Shown here piece after piece: positions 19,358 through 32,094 of a stretch of DNA of 64,000 nt. Below the pieces are notes generated by a model. That model ran no database searches, had not been told where the DNA came from, and was given only the letters and a program-made list of their open reading frames with translations. Source of the stretch: Manduca sexta (lineage: Eukaryota; Arthropoda; Insecta; Lepidoptera; Sphingidae); assembly GCF_014839805.1 (NCBI RefSeq), contig NC_051132.1, forward strand, positions 3,286,001 through 3,350,000. Direction: 5' to 3'. How positions within the stretch are numbered: position 1 is the stretch's first letter; every line of letters starts with the position of its first letter. Position numbers and translations under genes: made by a program.

Positions 19358-20048
19358 AACATTGGAACCTAATGTTTGACATAGCATTCACCTGTGCTAA
19401 CAAGTTAAGAAATATACCACGTGACACTAATTCGAAATATTTTAATTGGTTTGAGAACCGGTTAGATTTTTTAATTATTATACAGCGTTGTATTTTGAAA
19501 TACATTGAAGTCAACATGGCAGTTTCATATGTTTGATATTGTATATTATTTTATAGGTCATAAAAATAGTACGAAAAGTTTTTATCTGTGAAATCATCAT
19601 CAAAATTAGTTACAAAATAAAGGAGTTATTTATTTTTTAAATATTGTTGGCAAAAGTGGGGGCGTGATGAAGTTATCGTGCTATCTCTTTCACACGCATG
19701 TCTTGTGGACGGTGAAGTCAGTTTGCTATTTCTGTTATTTGACAGCTACACCATTCCCTTCTTCTCTGCCTCCCCCCCCCCCCCTAACTTCCGCGCTCCT
19801 GAATTAAATTAAAAAAGTAGATTCGCCCATGAAGGTTGTTATAAATTAATATCAATGTTTTGTCTCCCTTTTTTCACCTCACTGGTATGTTTATAACTTT
19901 ATTTTACGATCGGTTTTACTGCCGCCAATTCTTGGGTCAATGACACTGTGTTCGCTAAAATTCTATGAGTATTGTTTTTGCCTTGGAGTAGATATGCTGG
20001 GCGAACCGTACCTACAAGTTGTAATAATGATCTTGTTGCGATATAAAC
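19358..20048. other. No gene; contains a C13 run
   Basis: A poly-C tract at 19772-19784 is the only notable feature. Confidence 0.5.
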
Positions 20049-20285
20049 TGAATGCCTCGTTGGCGTAGTTGTGTTACAGTACGACTGCGGCGCTGAGGTT
20101 TCGTATTCGATCCAAGTTGGGCCAAATTGATATTGATATTTTTCTAGTCAGTATTGATCTGGAGTGTGCAATTTGTGCACAGTATGGTGATAGGCTCGCT
20201 CCTGTTACATCATAGGACGGAAAAAAATGGGTGCGCTAGTTGCGCCACAGACTACCCCTTCGGGAATAAAAAGCAAGTGTGTGTA
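20049..20285 (+). mobile_element. SINE-A, diverged
   Basis: TGCCTCGTTGGCGTAGTTG head; B box altered (TCGTATTCGATCC); ends CCCCTTCGGGAATAAAAAGC then GTGTGTGTA. Confidence 0.8.
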
Positions 20286-20556
20286 TACACTATACATTTA
20301 CACAAACTGCGTATTATAAAAACTTTGTTTCCTGGCGTGCAGTTCAATCAAAGTACTATAATGTATCGATTTGGTTATTATTTTGAAAATATATCAACCT
20401 TCTAGAGTTGACAGTTATGATGCAACAACAGACTAGTGTCATCATTCAAATAAACATAAAAATAAAACTCAATTTTCGCCAGAATTAGGTCGTAAATAAC
20501 ATAACGATAATTTATTCGTCGAATCATCAATTATCTCGCGTCATATTAATTAATAA

Positions 20557-20884
20557 GCGGCGATAGCCTAGTTGGGTGTGGAACGGACTGCCAAGACGAA
20601 TGTCCGCAGGTTCAAATCCCAAGGGCACACACCTCTGACTTTTCTAAAATCATGTGTGTATTCTTTGTGAATTTATCGTTCGCTTTAACGGTGAAGGAAA
20701 ACATCGTGAGGAAACCTGCACATCTGAGAAGTTCTCTATAGGAATTTCGAAGGTGTGTGAAGTCTACCAATCCGCACTAGGCCAGCGTGGTGGACTAAGG
20801 CCTAATCCCTCTCAGTAGTAGAGGAGGCCCGTGCTCAGCAGTGGGCAAGTATATAATACAGGGCTGATATTATTATTATTTATT
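20557..20884 (+). mobile_element. SINE-B, full length, well preserved
   Basis: GCGGCGATAGCCTAGTTGGG head, CAGGTTCAAATCCC box B, (ATT)n tail. ATATTAATTAAT flanks both sides (20543-20554, 20885-20896), though this is low-complexity. Confidence 0.9.
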
Positions 20885-20899
20885 ATATTAATTAATTAC

Positions 20900-21267
20900 A
20901 CTTTGATGTACTAGTGTCTCGAACGAGTTCGTTCATAAAATCAATGCTTTAAATGAGTTTGGTAAGTAATTTACCCAATTACGTCGACACGGAAAAATAG
21001 ATTATCTTATTTAATTGTTCCAAGCAATCACTGAAGACAAAGGAATGAAAGTTTTCAAGAGTTATAAAGTTTATGTCAAACTTGATCAGTCCTGAGGAGA
21101 ATTTATGTTATAGGCTAAAAACACTGAAGTAGGAGGGTATTTGATTATATTTTATTTTGTGAATTTGATATGTAACAGCAATTAGTACAAATCCTTCTGT
21201 GAAAACAGCGTTAAAATTCGGTAAGAAATAAGATAGTAATTCATATTACAAATATTGCTACGTGCAG
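20900..21267. other. No recognised feature
   Basis: AT-rich sequence between SINE-B and MITE-G. Confidence 0.5.
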
Positions 21268-21444
21268 GGGCCTTATTCTCTATCCCGCACGTTATTTTGA
21301 CAGTGCGTAACAAGCACGTAACACAACACATCATGTTTAGGACTATAGAAATGTGGCTTACAGAATACCATTCCACACACATTTTTCGAAGATAAGATGA
21401 CACGGCCGCGTTACGCGTTTACACTATCATACAGAATAAGGGCC
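21268..21444 (+). mobile_element. MITE-G copy 2 (177 bp)
   Basis: GGGCCTTATTCTCTATCCCG to CATACAGAATAAGGGCC, with CAG on both sides (21265-21267, 21445-21447). Confidence 0.92.
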
Positions 21445-21449
21445 CAGGA

Positions 21450-22012
21450 GTGGCCGTGGAGTGGGGATAACGCTCCATCTCTTTCTTTCGCACGCGTCGT
21501 AATGCCAGCTGACGTCACATGCAAGTATTTCGTCCCTTTTCTGTTTTTTAACACTCATTTCTATTAATTAATTTCAATGGCTTATAACCTGTAGATTGTT
21601 CACAAGATATCAATGATTTCTTCTGTTTTAGAATTTATACGACGTATATATTATAAAAGTTATAAATAAAAATAAGTCAAATACCCCATTGGCTAATATT
21701 TCCAGCCCTTAGCCCATTCTAATGCGGGATTAACCTAAAACACTTCCCAAGATTGCTGCTTTGCGTCAACCTTATCAGCAGGGCTTTAGAGTTCATAACG
21801 ACAAACGTTCCCCAGATGAAAGAAAGTTTTGTACCATTCGTAGTGCTTAGAATAATTTAAAGCGCTATTTTACCACAATGCGCCAGTAAATAAAGTTTTG
21901 CCTTAGTTTTTACAATATGCCAACCTACCAAAAACAAAGAGGGTCGACGTTTGGGGTTCAAAAGGGGTCGAAATTATTCTGACTAAAACTTGTGGTATTG
22001 CTATGCATATTT
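21450..22012. other. No recognised feature
   Basis: No gene or repeat family recognised. Confidence 0.45.
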
Positions 22013-22548
22013 TATCTAAAACTATCTTTTGCTCGCAGCTTCGCCCGCGTGAAGAAGTTTTCCGAGATTTTTTTTCCAACTTCCATGATATGTGTCGTTA
22101 TGTTATGACAGAATTACACGAAATTATTATAAATTGTAGCCTATATGTTGTTCTGATGTATAACCAATATTACTGTAAAGTTTCATCCAAATCCGTTCAG
22201 TAGTTTTTTCGTGAAAGACGAACAAACATACACCCATCCTCACAAATTTTACATACATACATACATAACATCACGCATTTTATCCCCGAAGGGGTATGCA
22301 GAGGCGCAACTAGGGCACCCACTTTTCGCCAAGTATGTTCCGTCCCATGATGTGATAGGGGGCGAGCCTATCGCCATATCGGGCACAAATTCCAGACTCC
22401 GGGCTGATACTGAGCAGAAAAACCCAAATATCACTTTGCCCGACCCGGGATACGAACCCAGGACCTCAGAGCGCTATTGTACCGGACGTGCAATACAACT
22501 ACGCCACCGAAGCAACTAATTTTCGCATTTATAATATTAGTAGCATGT
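22013..22548 (-). mobile_element. Hel-2 copy carrying SINE-A
   Basis: CTTTTGCTCGCAGCTTCGCC... to CATCCAAATCCGTTCAGTAG, then SINE-A at 22262-22515, then the usual far end TTCGCATTTATAATATTAGT. Confidence 0.75.
22262..22515 (-). mobile_element. SINE-A, full length
   Basis: Follows a (TACA)n tail at about 22248-22265. All SINE-A blocks are present and well preserved; head at GCCACCGAAGCAACTA. Confidence 0.88.
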
Positions 22549-22761
22549 ATCAGAGCTATAACTGTTTATATACTATAATTTAAAATGTATTATACATATA
22601 AGAAAATACTTAAGCTTTCAACTCTAAAAATAATCGAAATAAGGTTTCCGCTCTGGACAATTTTTTGTAGTTGAAATCGAAATCACGTAAATAAATAAGA
22701 CGAAAATACAAACAATACATTACGAAAAATAATGAAAACAACATATTAACGACAATAAAAA

Positions 22762-23080
22762 GCGGCGATGGCCTAGTTGGTTGTGGAACGGACTGCCGAG
22801 ACGAATGTCCGCAGGTTCAAATTCCAAAAGGCACACACCTCTGATTTATCTAAAAATATGTGTGTATTCTTTGTGAATTATCGCTTGCTTTGCGGTGAAG
22901 GAATACAACGTGAGGAAGGCTGCATACCTGAGAAGTTCTCTATAGGATTTGGAGTGTGTGTGAAGTCTACCAATCCGCACTAGGCCAGCGTGGTGGACAA
23001 AGGCCTAATCCCTCTCAGTACTAAAGGAAGCCCGTGCCCAACAGTAGGACAGTATAAAGGGCTAATATTATTATTATTTT
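22762..23080 (+). mobile_element. SINE-B, full length
   Basis: GCGGCGATGGCCTAGTTGG head, ATTATTATT tail, with scattered substitutions. Confidence 0.88.
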
Positions 23081-23854
23081 TTTATTACCAACAATGATGA
23101 GACGATGAAACTATCTTAACCATTTTCCCTAACCAATCCTTCGTAGGCCTAAATCGTAAGTTTAATATTGTTAGTTGTGTTTGTTTTTTATACTTTTATT
23201 TTTGTTGTTTTTATTTATGTGTAAAGAAAATTATTTAATTTCAACATAGATTAACGATTACCCCAAGATTCGCAAACAGTCTGAGGATCAAACTAATGTC
23301 ACTAGAAATGAACATAACACGTCCTAGATAAAAAACTTAATAACGAAAGAATTACCTTGCAATAATCGTTTAATACCAACAACAACTCAAAGCCAAAAGC
23401 CAGACGAAGATAATCTCAGTTTTAAAATTTAAAACACGTACACGTTTATTGTAAATTTATAGACTTTAAAGCACTCTTCAACAAATTACCGGCCAATAAC
23501 AGACCAAATAACTTAACGTTAAATCGTGGGGCAACGACCTGGTTACATTAGCTTCGGTAAAAACATTTGCAATATGACAGAGTTGCTTCTAGTTTAAATG
23601 TAGTTTGGAATAGCTGAAATACTCTCAATGTGTTCTATTGTGAAATAATATGAAAAGTTAGGACTTTTGCATTTTGTAAATTTAAAGGAAAGGAGGAATC
23701 TAAGATGACTGTCAAAGAGACACAAGAGAGGTGTCAAGACTCAAGACGTACCTCAGAAATCTCTGTTTTTTTTTTTCCGACTACGTTTGTTAGCCTGGAA
23801 ACGGCCGGTTTATAGAAAACACACTGAACTTTTGATTAAGTGCTTGAGGCGCAC
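23081..23854. other. No recognised feature
   Basis: No family member or exon recognised. Confidence 0.45.
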
Positions 23855-23965
23855 GCAATCCTTGAAAATTAAGCGACCATGCTGAGAGCTATCCACTAAC
23901 GGGTTGCGAACCTCGGCTCAGGACGGTCACTTGGAGAGGATAAGACACCAACGATTATGGATGCG
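23855..23965 (-). repeat. Repeat K, copy 2 (inverted)
   Basis: Complement of 18790-18900: GCGAACCTCGGCTCAGG, AGGATAAGACACCAACGATT. Confidence 0.65.
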
Positions 23966-24109
23966 TATAGTCGTAGCGAATTAATAATCTAATCATTAGC
24001 GTACGCGTCGGCACTCGGACCGGAACTCTTAGAAGGGTCGAGGGAACGGGGAAAGCGGCGAGGACGGAACAGTGATCTTGGGGATAATCTGTATACCTCT
24101 AAGGCTTAA

Positions 24110-24250
24110 TAAAAATATGAGCCCTGTATTATATACTGTCCCACTGTTGGACACGGGCTTCCTCTACTACTGAGAGGGAATAGGCCTTAGTCCACCACGC
24201 TGGCCTAGTGCGGATTGGTAGACTTCACACACCCTCGAAAATTCCTTCCT
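24110..24250 (-). mobile_element. SINE-B, 5'-truncated, 13-bp duplication
   Basis: Only the tail half (TATGAGCCCTGTATTATATA to ACACCCTCGAAAATTCC). CTCTAAGGCTTAA is perfect at 24097-24109 and 24251-24263, so the truncation happened at insertion. Confidence 0.9.
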
Positions 24251-24263
24251 CTCTAAGGCTTAA

Positions 24264-25279
24264 GGGAGTGAATATTTATAGAAATGTATTTGCTGTTGTG
24301 AAATTTTATTATTAATTCAAAAGTCTTCGAAAAACAAATGGTTACAACTCTTAATAACCATTGTCTATTACAAGATCGTTTTTCAATGCTTCTTCCTACC
24401 TTTTTGTATAAAAGGTGCACAAAAACTGTGTACAAAGATCATTCGTCGCAAATAACCTTTACGTGCGAACAAAAACTAATGACGCACATACCATGTTTTT
24501 GCTGGTTTTAAAAAAATAGCACCCATTCGATAATTATTAATAAAAAGCATTTGCTTGATCATATCTTAATGTTTTTAAGTCAGCATAAAATTTGTCTAGC
24601 GAGTTAAGAAACACGAATTGTTATTAAAGGAATGATATCTCCTCCGCATAGTAACTATTCAATCTAGTACACGCGGTGAAGAACCCGCAGTAGTCCCTAA
24701 TTACCAGAAGTTATTTTCTTTATCAGCCGGAGCATATCCAGGAATGCGGATCATAATATAATTCTGACAACTGGTAGGATCTTTAGTTATACTTGACATT
24801 ATATTTGAACTACACGACCTACCTTGAAATGTTCACAATTGTCATAATAGAGTAAAGTTTTATTCAACTAAAATAATATATTGGAACATTCTGAGATTCC
24901 ACTCTCAAAGCAAGCTCCACAATGAATGCATTATCACCTGTAAGAAAGAAATAAGTACGCAGATTCTTTGATATTTCACCATCTGGTGGCTTCAGATTTC
25001 TTAAAACAGCAAATCAGATACACTACATGACGACGAGGTAAAACAGTCATTCGTTTCCTAAAAACCTAAGGATTTTCATTGTATCCTTGACCAGACCAAT
25101 ATATTACTTATGACTTCATATAAGAGTGTCAAAAATCATTGTCATACGATACCTTGTTAATTAAATTTACATTGTTAGCACTATCCTTTGCTCATATTTA
25201 TTATGCAAAAACCAAAGTGACAAATCATCTTCGTCTCGTCTAGTCAAGTTCACGTCACCACACAATTCTATAGAAGCCG
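24264..25279. other. No recognised feature
   Basis: About 1 kb without a recognisable exon or repeat. Confidence 0.45.
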
Positions 25280-25290
25280 ACTAGAAGTAT

Positions 25291-25540
25291 ATAATATCAG
25301 CCCTGTATTATATATTGTCCCACTGTTGAGTACGAGCCTCCTCTACTACTGAGAGGGATTAGGCCTTAGTCCATCACGCTGGTCCAGTGCGGATTGGTAG
25401 ACTTCACACACACGAGTGATAATTCACAAAGAATACACACGTAATTTTTAGAAAAGTCAGAGATGTGTACCTTGGGATTTGAACCTGCGGGTGTTCGTGT
25501 CGGCAGTCCGTTCCACAACTAACTAGGCTATCGCCGCCTT
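25291..25540 (-). mobile_element. SINE-B with internal deletion, 11-bp duplication
   Basis: ACTAGAAGTAT at 25280-25290 and 25541-25551. About 70 bases of the SINE-B middle are missing after ACTTCACACACACGAG. Confidence 0.9.
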
Positions 25541-25551
25541 ACTAGAAGTAT

Positions 25552-26934
25552 GTTTATCAGCGATCTTTAAAAATATTACTTTGCTTTAGTGAATTTAGAT
25601 TTTATGGAAGCAAGAATTTTTTGCTTTTATATTTTAGGGATATCTCTTGAGTCTTTTTCAAAGAATAAAGCTGTAGTTAATTTTGATTATTGCCTAAATA
25701 TATGTGTTTACTATACTGGTTTCATTGCTTCATAAAATTTGTTGTATCACGATGTACCGGCTACTATATACTTTTGTTTAATTTGGAATATCCCAAATAT
25801 CTTTGTTCTTGAAGATAGAATTTTAGACGCATTTCATTATGTTTTCGTTGATGTTTTAAATGTTTACCATCTGCATCTATTTGCTCTTTTATTATAGTTA
25901 AAAATATAGTTATTCGCGATTTCTATGTCTTTACACATTTCTGCGATAAAAATTAAAATACAAATAATATGTTGGTGACGAAAGTGAACGTAATTGCACT
26001 CAAAATACATGTCAATAATTAATTATTTAAATTATGAATGACATATAACTACGAAAAATTACGGACATATAGTATTTATTTTTTTATTAAATTAAATTAA
26101 GACGCAAAACAGATTACAATCAAAACTATAGCAAATTATAAAATATATAAGTATAAAAATTAGAATGTATTCCTAAACATTGCGCCCTTAGATTAGTTAA
26201 TTTCTTAAAGTGCGGACTAAGATATATTAAAACTATTGAGTACTAGTGTATATAGGTAGTTAATATATTGAAACAAGGAAGTAGTACAAGTGTGACTTAA
26301 CAATATATATCTAACTATTGCGGGTAAATATTGGAATTATTGTAACTAAGTATTGGAAATATTTACCTATAATTTGTTAATGCGAGACTTGATCCATGTG
26401 CTAAGTGCATTCAAATTTATACAGGCGTCTATGCATTTACTTCACGGCAAACATCTTCAAAAAACATATTTCTAACATTAATACGTTAAGTATTATGCTA
26501 TCCAGCTGTAGTTGGATACAGAATTTTCCTTCGAATTTATTTTCAATTTAAAAAATTTCTGTTACTACCAAAATTTTTAGTAGACCGATGTTTTATCTAC
26601 CAGTGAATCTGTGTTTATTCGAATGCATATAATAGAAATATAAAATTTATTAGCCAGATAGAAAACATCTGCACTAATGGACGGTCACTATTTTGCAGAT
26701 TCGATACTTTACGTAGGGACCGTCGTTATGGTAGGACAGGAATGAGAAACAGTCTTACTTATAAAAAAATCTCAAAGCTATGCTTAGTTAAAACACAAAT
26801 TTACTCGATCAGCTGTAAGTCAAAACAATTCTTTACCACCTCTTAACGCTAAAACAAGTTTATAAGTAAGACTGGTAGTGCTAAAGGTAAAATTAAAAGA
26901 GCAAAGTATGATGTAACTAAAAAGCCAACTGGGG
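25552..26934. other. Long AT-rich stretch, no recognised feature
   Basis: The longest repeat-poor stretch in this part of the window. Scanned for splice-bounded coding blocks and none was convincing. Confidence 0.4.
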
Positions 26935-27190
26935 CTTGGAGATAAGAAGTAAATATAAATATGTTAATAAAATAATGTCAAGGATGTGTCGCGATCCTCA
27001 CTGGTGAGAATAAACAAGCCCCAACCTATTTAACCCACCAACCTTTCACCAGCTACCAAACAAATGACTCCTCGAAGAAAAAAAATTAAAAAGATCCTCA
27101 CTTTTTGCCAACAATTGTCAATTTTAATCAAGTCTTATTTACTATGTCATAATAGTGATATAAGCTAATACATGCACATCAATGTTAATA
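26935..27190 (-). mobile_element. LINE-I 3' region, diverged
   Basis: GTCGCGATCCTCACTGGTGA, CCACCAACCTTTCACCAGCT and TAGTGATATAAGCTAATACA match the order of 6720-6950. Confidence 0.65.
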
Positions 27191-27419
27191 TTGAAATTAG
27201 CCACCATAAACGTTGTGGTAAAGTTGATAATCGCTTAAACCGAATTGTTAAAGTGTGACAACCAAGATTATACCAGTGTTATGCCCCCAAAAAGCAGAAA
27301 CAATCAAATACAAATATCAATAACACGTAAAAAATCCATTTAATTTATTTATTTGTTTTTCTAAATGTCATAGTCTATTAAATAATTCCAAAGTTCAAAT
27401 TGAAATGAATTATATATGC

Positions 27420-27615
27420 ATAGCATCACGTCTTTTACTTATCATAGGTAGATAGAGGTGTAAGAACAACTACATTTCGTCAGCTATTATATCCCATGTA
27501 CCCATTACATGCGAGCCTGTACCGGGCACAATTCGAGACTCCGGGCTGAAACTGGGACTCAAACCCGAAACATCAGCGCGGAGCAACGACATTACACCTA
27601 CACTACAGAAACAGT
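27420..27615 (-). mobile_element. SINE-A, strongly diverged
   Basis: GCATCACGTCTTTTACTTAT, CGGGCACAATTCGAGACTCC and TACAGAAACAGTC keep SINE-A order. Old copy. Confidence 0.6.
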
Positions 27616-28117
27616 CACAATGAATTACAATCTATTATTAACTTAGCTTCCAATGTTGGCATAGCTGGCAATTCCGTAATCAGAAAAGCGAAAATTCAGT
27701 TTAAGTAATTTAACGTCAAAAACACTCGGATGATTGTTACTTTGAATCGCTAACGAAATTTTGAACATTATACCAAAAGGAACCAAACACAACTTGTTTT
27801 TAATAATACCCATATTATATGAAGACGACATTCGCTATTCCACCTGATGGTAAACGAAACGACCAGGTAGATTATTGACTGACGAAGATAACCTCTTCGC
27901 AATGGCTAAAGATTCATATACCCCGATTCTAACTAACTTCCTTTTATGTAGAATCTAATTGTCATTAGAACGATTTGCAGACCATATTAATGATTAGTAT
28001 CTATATTGTGTCGGATTCCCTTTCGAAAAAGTTCACCTATAACCACTGCCCTCGCCACTCGACATAATTATGGCGGCTATTTGAAAAAACATAGGCTAAA
28101 CCTGGAACGCGACATAC

Positions 28118-28190
28118 GCGGGCTACTATGGCGGGTTTTACACTTTATGTATGGTGCTCGCAAGGGAAGATACAAAATATATCATATATC
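28118..28190 (-). repeat. Rep-C 5' fragment
   Basis: CTATGGCGGGTTTTACACTT then a decayed GATATATTTTATATCC, in reverse. It lies beside Rep-D. Confidence 0.6.
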
Positions 28191-28202
28191 CAAATCAAAT
28201 AT

Positions 28203-28510
28203 ACATTATTGGTGGTAGGTCTCTCATATCTGAGAGCCCGCCTGGGTAGGTACCACCGCAATGGCCATTTCTGCCGCCAAGCAGCAGTGTGTAGTCACTG
28301 TTGTGTTTCGGTTTGCAGGACATTGTAGCCAGTATAAGTACTGGACATAATTAACATGTCTCATGTCTCAGGATGGCGAGTGCAGTGGAATACCAAAGAA
28401 TACTTTGTGATTCAATGTGTTGGATGGTGTTTCTACTGTTTATGGGCGGTCGCATCGCTTACCATCAGGCGAACGGCAAGCTCATCTTCATGCAAAACAA
28501 TAAAAAAAAT
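28203..28510 (-). repeat. Rep-D, full length
   Basis: GGTAGGTACCACCGCAATGG, ATTGTAGCCAGTATAAGTAC, TCGCTTACCATCAGGCGAAC and AACAATAAAAAAA in order. Opposite orientation to 32095 and 58480. Confidence 0.78.
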
Positions 28511-29160
28511 CCTACAGCACAAGACATAAGTCCCGAAAATATTTCACGGTGAATAAATTTTGCATTATAACAGACACGCGATTCAGTTCAAAAGAGACAG
28601 CAATAAACCTTCAACAAGTTAACCATAAAATACCCCATTGTGTTTATGGTGTTGTAAAATATTGTACGCAGTAAAATATGGTAAAACTCCATAGGAGGAC
28701 TTCAAGGATTTTTATATGATGATTTTTATTTTAATGGCTTCAAAAATAGATGAGGATTTTAATGCAATCAATTTGTTACAATTGAAGTTGTTTTGGTCCT
28801 ACTAGAGTTATATCAAAGATTTGGAAATTGTAAGTCTTTAATGTGCATACGTATCTGTTTATTTATTTTCCAATGTTAGCGCATATGTTACTGATTCTAG
28901 AATCTACTTTTATTAAATTACACGATGTGATGATAAATCTAGAAGCCCACATCACCTTGTATACATTATTGTTTTCTCTAAGACGACACGTACTAATATG
29001 GTCGTTGATCATTGAAATAATCAGTCTAAATGATATTTGTAAGTAGAGATTTAAATTTTAAAAGAGATTTCTCAAAGTTTCTTGTGAATATTTTGAAATT
29101 GAAAAAGCGTTTACCGTTATAATTCCAACTCCGAATGATTGATGTCTCAACTTCATCAGT
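28511..29160. other. No recognised feature
   Basis: AT-rich, unrecognised. Confidence 0.45.
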
Positions 29161-29162
29161 TA

Positions 29163-29365
29163 CTAGTTTTTGCTTGCGGCTTCCTCCGCGTTAAGGAGCT
29201 ATTCCAGTATGAGTCTCGCTATATCTTCCCAGGATAAAAAGTAACCAATATCTTTCCCAGGGTCCTAAACTGTCTCCGTAGCAAATATCATCAAAATACG
29301 TTTGGAATTTTATAATTTAGCGCGTTCAGACAGAGGCGGCGGAGGACTTTGTTTTAAATATGCAA
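29163..29365 (-). mobile_element. Hel-2 copy
   Basis: CTAG at 29163, CTTGCGGCTTCCTCCGCG, and far end AGAGGCGGCGGAGGACTTTG then TTTTAAATATG. Confidence 0.7.
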
Positions 29366-29369
29366 GGAA

Positions 29370-30199
29370 ATTCACACACTACGGAACCAAACCTACAATC
29401 TCACGGTTCTGGGCTAGTTTAAATAACCAATAAGCGGAAATAGTCTCGCTGTATCACCTCGATAGTGTGGCATAAATTTCGAGATTATTCTCAATGTCGA
29501 TAATAAAATTCAAAATGATATGTCAATGTCAAATAACAAGATCAACTTTGCGAATTTTAGACTCAACTTTATGTCATGGCAAACGACTATGCTTTTGTTT
29601 TCGACTTTGCTTATATCAGTCTTCTTAAAAATGGAAACAGTAAGGAATAGTATAAATTTAAAATCATAAAAAAATTGAATGGGTTTAATAATGTCAAAGA
29701 TTACTTACCTCCCAGAAAAAAATGTATAATTTTACCTCAAACCTAAATGTAATGTATTTACATTAACCGAGATTTTAGAATTTAGATGCTACCGTGCTCC
29801 TTTGAGTGCATTTGTTCCTGAGTAAGAATAGTGGTTGCGGTGTGTGGTTTAGTTATCAAGATAAGATAGCTTCGATTTCAATGTCGCACACCTCTACAAT
29901 ACTTTTGGAAAACGCGCCTAAACTTCGTCTATCGTTATAAATATTCACGTGCTTGTAACTTGTTCATTTTGCTCTCAAAAAGTTTTAATAAAAAAGAAAA
30001 CAAACCTTGTTACAAGAAATAATAATGAATAATATCGTTTTCTATCATAAGGTTAATACTATTCAAGATATTTTTCTCCGACGAATCATGAATAATTAAA
30101 TAATGCTCTGATAATTGAGTTACTCTAAAAAAGGTAATGGTAGCAAAGATTTTGCCTTAAACGTTCATTATTTCTAGAAACATCAAGGATACAATAGCC
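29370..30199. other. No recognised feature
   Basis: AT-rich, unrecognised. Confidence 0.45.
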
Positions 30200-30287
30200 T
30201 GACCAGAAAAATAAAAAACTCGCTATGTTTTTAAAACGAAAAAGCAAAAGTGGCGCCCAAAAGCAGGGTATTTTATTTTTCTGGTCA
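30200..30287. mobile_element. 88-bp MITE with perfect 17-bp TIRs
   Basis: TGACCAGAAAAATAAAA at 30200-30216 and its exact complement at 30271-30287. Target duplication not clear. Confidence 0.7.
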
Positions 30288-30289
30288 AT

Positions 30290-30890
30290 ATTTGCAAAAT
30301 TATTTCCAATTTATCACATACATATATAAATATATAATAGTTATTTCATTTTAAAAAATAATACTTTTCTGATCTTATTATTCTGTAGTACATAAATACC
30401 ACATTTAAAATATTGATAAAAATAATTATAATATAGTTGTATTGACAGCTGTATGCTCATTATATTACGGTTGTCATTTCAAAATCAAATGCTTTTTGCT
30501 AAGACGTGCTATTATACCAAACTATTTTGGCTGGTAACAAATTATTCTAGGTTATTAAAGTAATTAAAGAGACGTTATTATAACCGTATAATATTTCGAA
30601 GGCATGTAAAGCCAACTCGCACTATTTATATATTTAGGACAGCCAGTAGTTGTTACAATGTTGCTTACACTAAATAAAAGAAAAACAATATTATAAAATA
30701 TAAGAGTAACACCTTCTTAAGGCAATCACAAGATGCACTATTTGTGATAAAAAAACGATAATTTGCAAAATGATACACAAACACTCTAATCGCAATTAAA
30801 ACAAGACACATACAAGTACTACTATTTAGAATTAAGATCAAAACAAATGTATAAATTCTAAATCTCAAAAAAAAATTTCACAAACTTAAA
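30290..30890. other. No recognised feature
   Basis: Very AT-rich; nothing recognised. Confidence 0.45.
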
Positions 30891-30892
30891 TT

Positions 30893-30995
30893 AGGATGAA
30901 CTGTATTAGGTCAGCATGGGGGACTAAGACCTAAACGCTCTCTAGTAAAGCCCGTGCCAGCAGTGGGTCAGTATATACAAGGCTGGTGTCTTATA
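30893..30995 (+). mobile_element. SINE-B 3' fragment
   Basis: TATTAGGTCAGCATGGGGGA to GCCAGCAGTGGGTCAGTATA then CAAGGCTGGT. Confidence 0.7.
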
Positions 30996-31021
30996 CGTGA
31001 AAAAGTGACTCCTACGCAACT

Positions 31022-31430
31022 TGGTAACTGGAATGGAGTCCAGATAAAATGTCGAGTGACCAGAGATCATTATCTCTCGCCAGTTGACACAAAGTAAGCA
31101 TGCAGAACCCCGAATGAACTCGGAATGTATATATAATAATATGAAACGGAATACGACATGCTTCTGTGGTCCAGTGTGGCGGGTTTTTATCTTTATGTAC
31201 GGTCGTTGGACGTCAAATATCCTGTTGCCAGCAGGTATATTTTTCCCACCATTTTGTTAAAACCCGCCATAGCGGCCGACGTAAGTGTTGCGTGTCGGGA
31301 TCAGCCTGTGTATATCCAGTTCCAACAGGCCGGCATTATTGTGTCGACTGTCAAGGGGTTATCATCTCTCGTCAATCGAGACTTTATTGGACCCCACTCT
31401 TACCATCAGGAGCCCATACAAAAACGTAAA
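31022..31430. repeat. Rep-C pieces in opposite orientations
   Basis: 31022-31085 and about 31160-31215 (TGTGGCGGGTTTTTATC) are reversed. 31225-31430 is forward (CCTGTGTATATCCAGTTCC, TCATCTCTCGTCAATCGAGA). A rearranged, head-to-head cluster. Confidence 0.7.
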
Positions 31431-31461
31431 AAAAAATCTTCGCAACAAACTTCGGAACAAG

Positions 31462-31617
31462 CATAGACCACATGTTGGATTTATACTTAGGCTAATCAAA
31501 TTCAAACTTCAAATCGGCCATAGAAGTTTGAGTTACCAATTTGTTTTCACAAAACAAGATAAATGGAATTTAATTTCAAATAAAGAACAAAAATACTTCA
31601 ATTGACGTGTACATAAA
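31462..31617 (+). repeat. Repeat L, copy 1
   Basis: AGGCTAATCAAATTCAAACT and AATAAAGAACAAAAATACTT recur in the same order at 33805-33950. Confidence 0.72.
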
Positions 31618-31642
31618 AAAAATCTTCGCATCAAAATACCTG

Positions 31643-31819
31643 GGCCCTTATTCTGTATGATAGTGTAAACGCGTAACGCGGCCGTGTCATGTTATCTCCC
31701 AGAAATGTGCGTGAAATGGTATTCTGTAAGTCAAATTTCTATAGTCCTAAACATGACGCGTTGTGTTACGTGCTTGTTACGCACTGTTAAAATAACGTGC
31801 GGGATAGAGAATAAGGGCC
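31643..31819 (-). mobile_element. MITE-G copy 3 (177 bp)
   Basis: GGCCCTTATTCTGTATGATA to GGGATAGAGAATAAGGGCC, inverted relative to copies 1 and 2. CTG on both sides (31640-31642, 31820-31822). Confidence 0.92.
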
Positions 31820-32094
31820 CTGTCCAATAATTACCTCTAAGTTATTAAAGAAATGAACAGTATGTCACTTCAATCGTCCTTATGGGAAATGTTAATGACC
31901 TATACTGACGTCAAATCCCTCGGTAAATATAGCAAACGGACGAAACTCGTTTATATAAATTAAATCAAGTCATATATTGGGAGCGTTGAAACTAATTTAA
32001 AACTGAAGTTGAAATTTCTAGTGTAATGTTTCTGGACAATTTGACATGTAAGTGGACGCCCTAAATAAACAGAGTTAACATTTTCTTTTATTGC

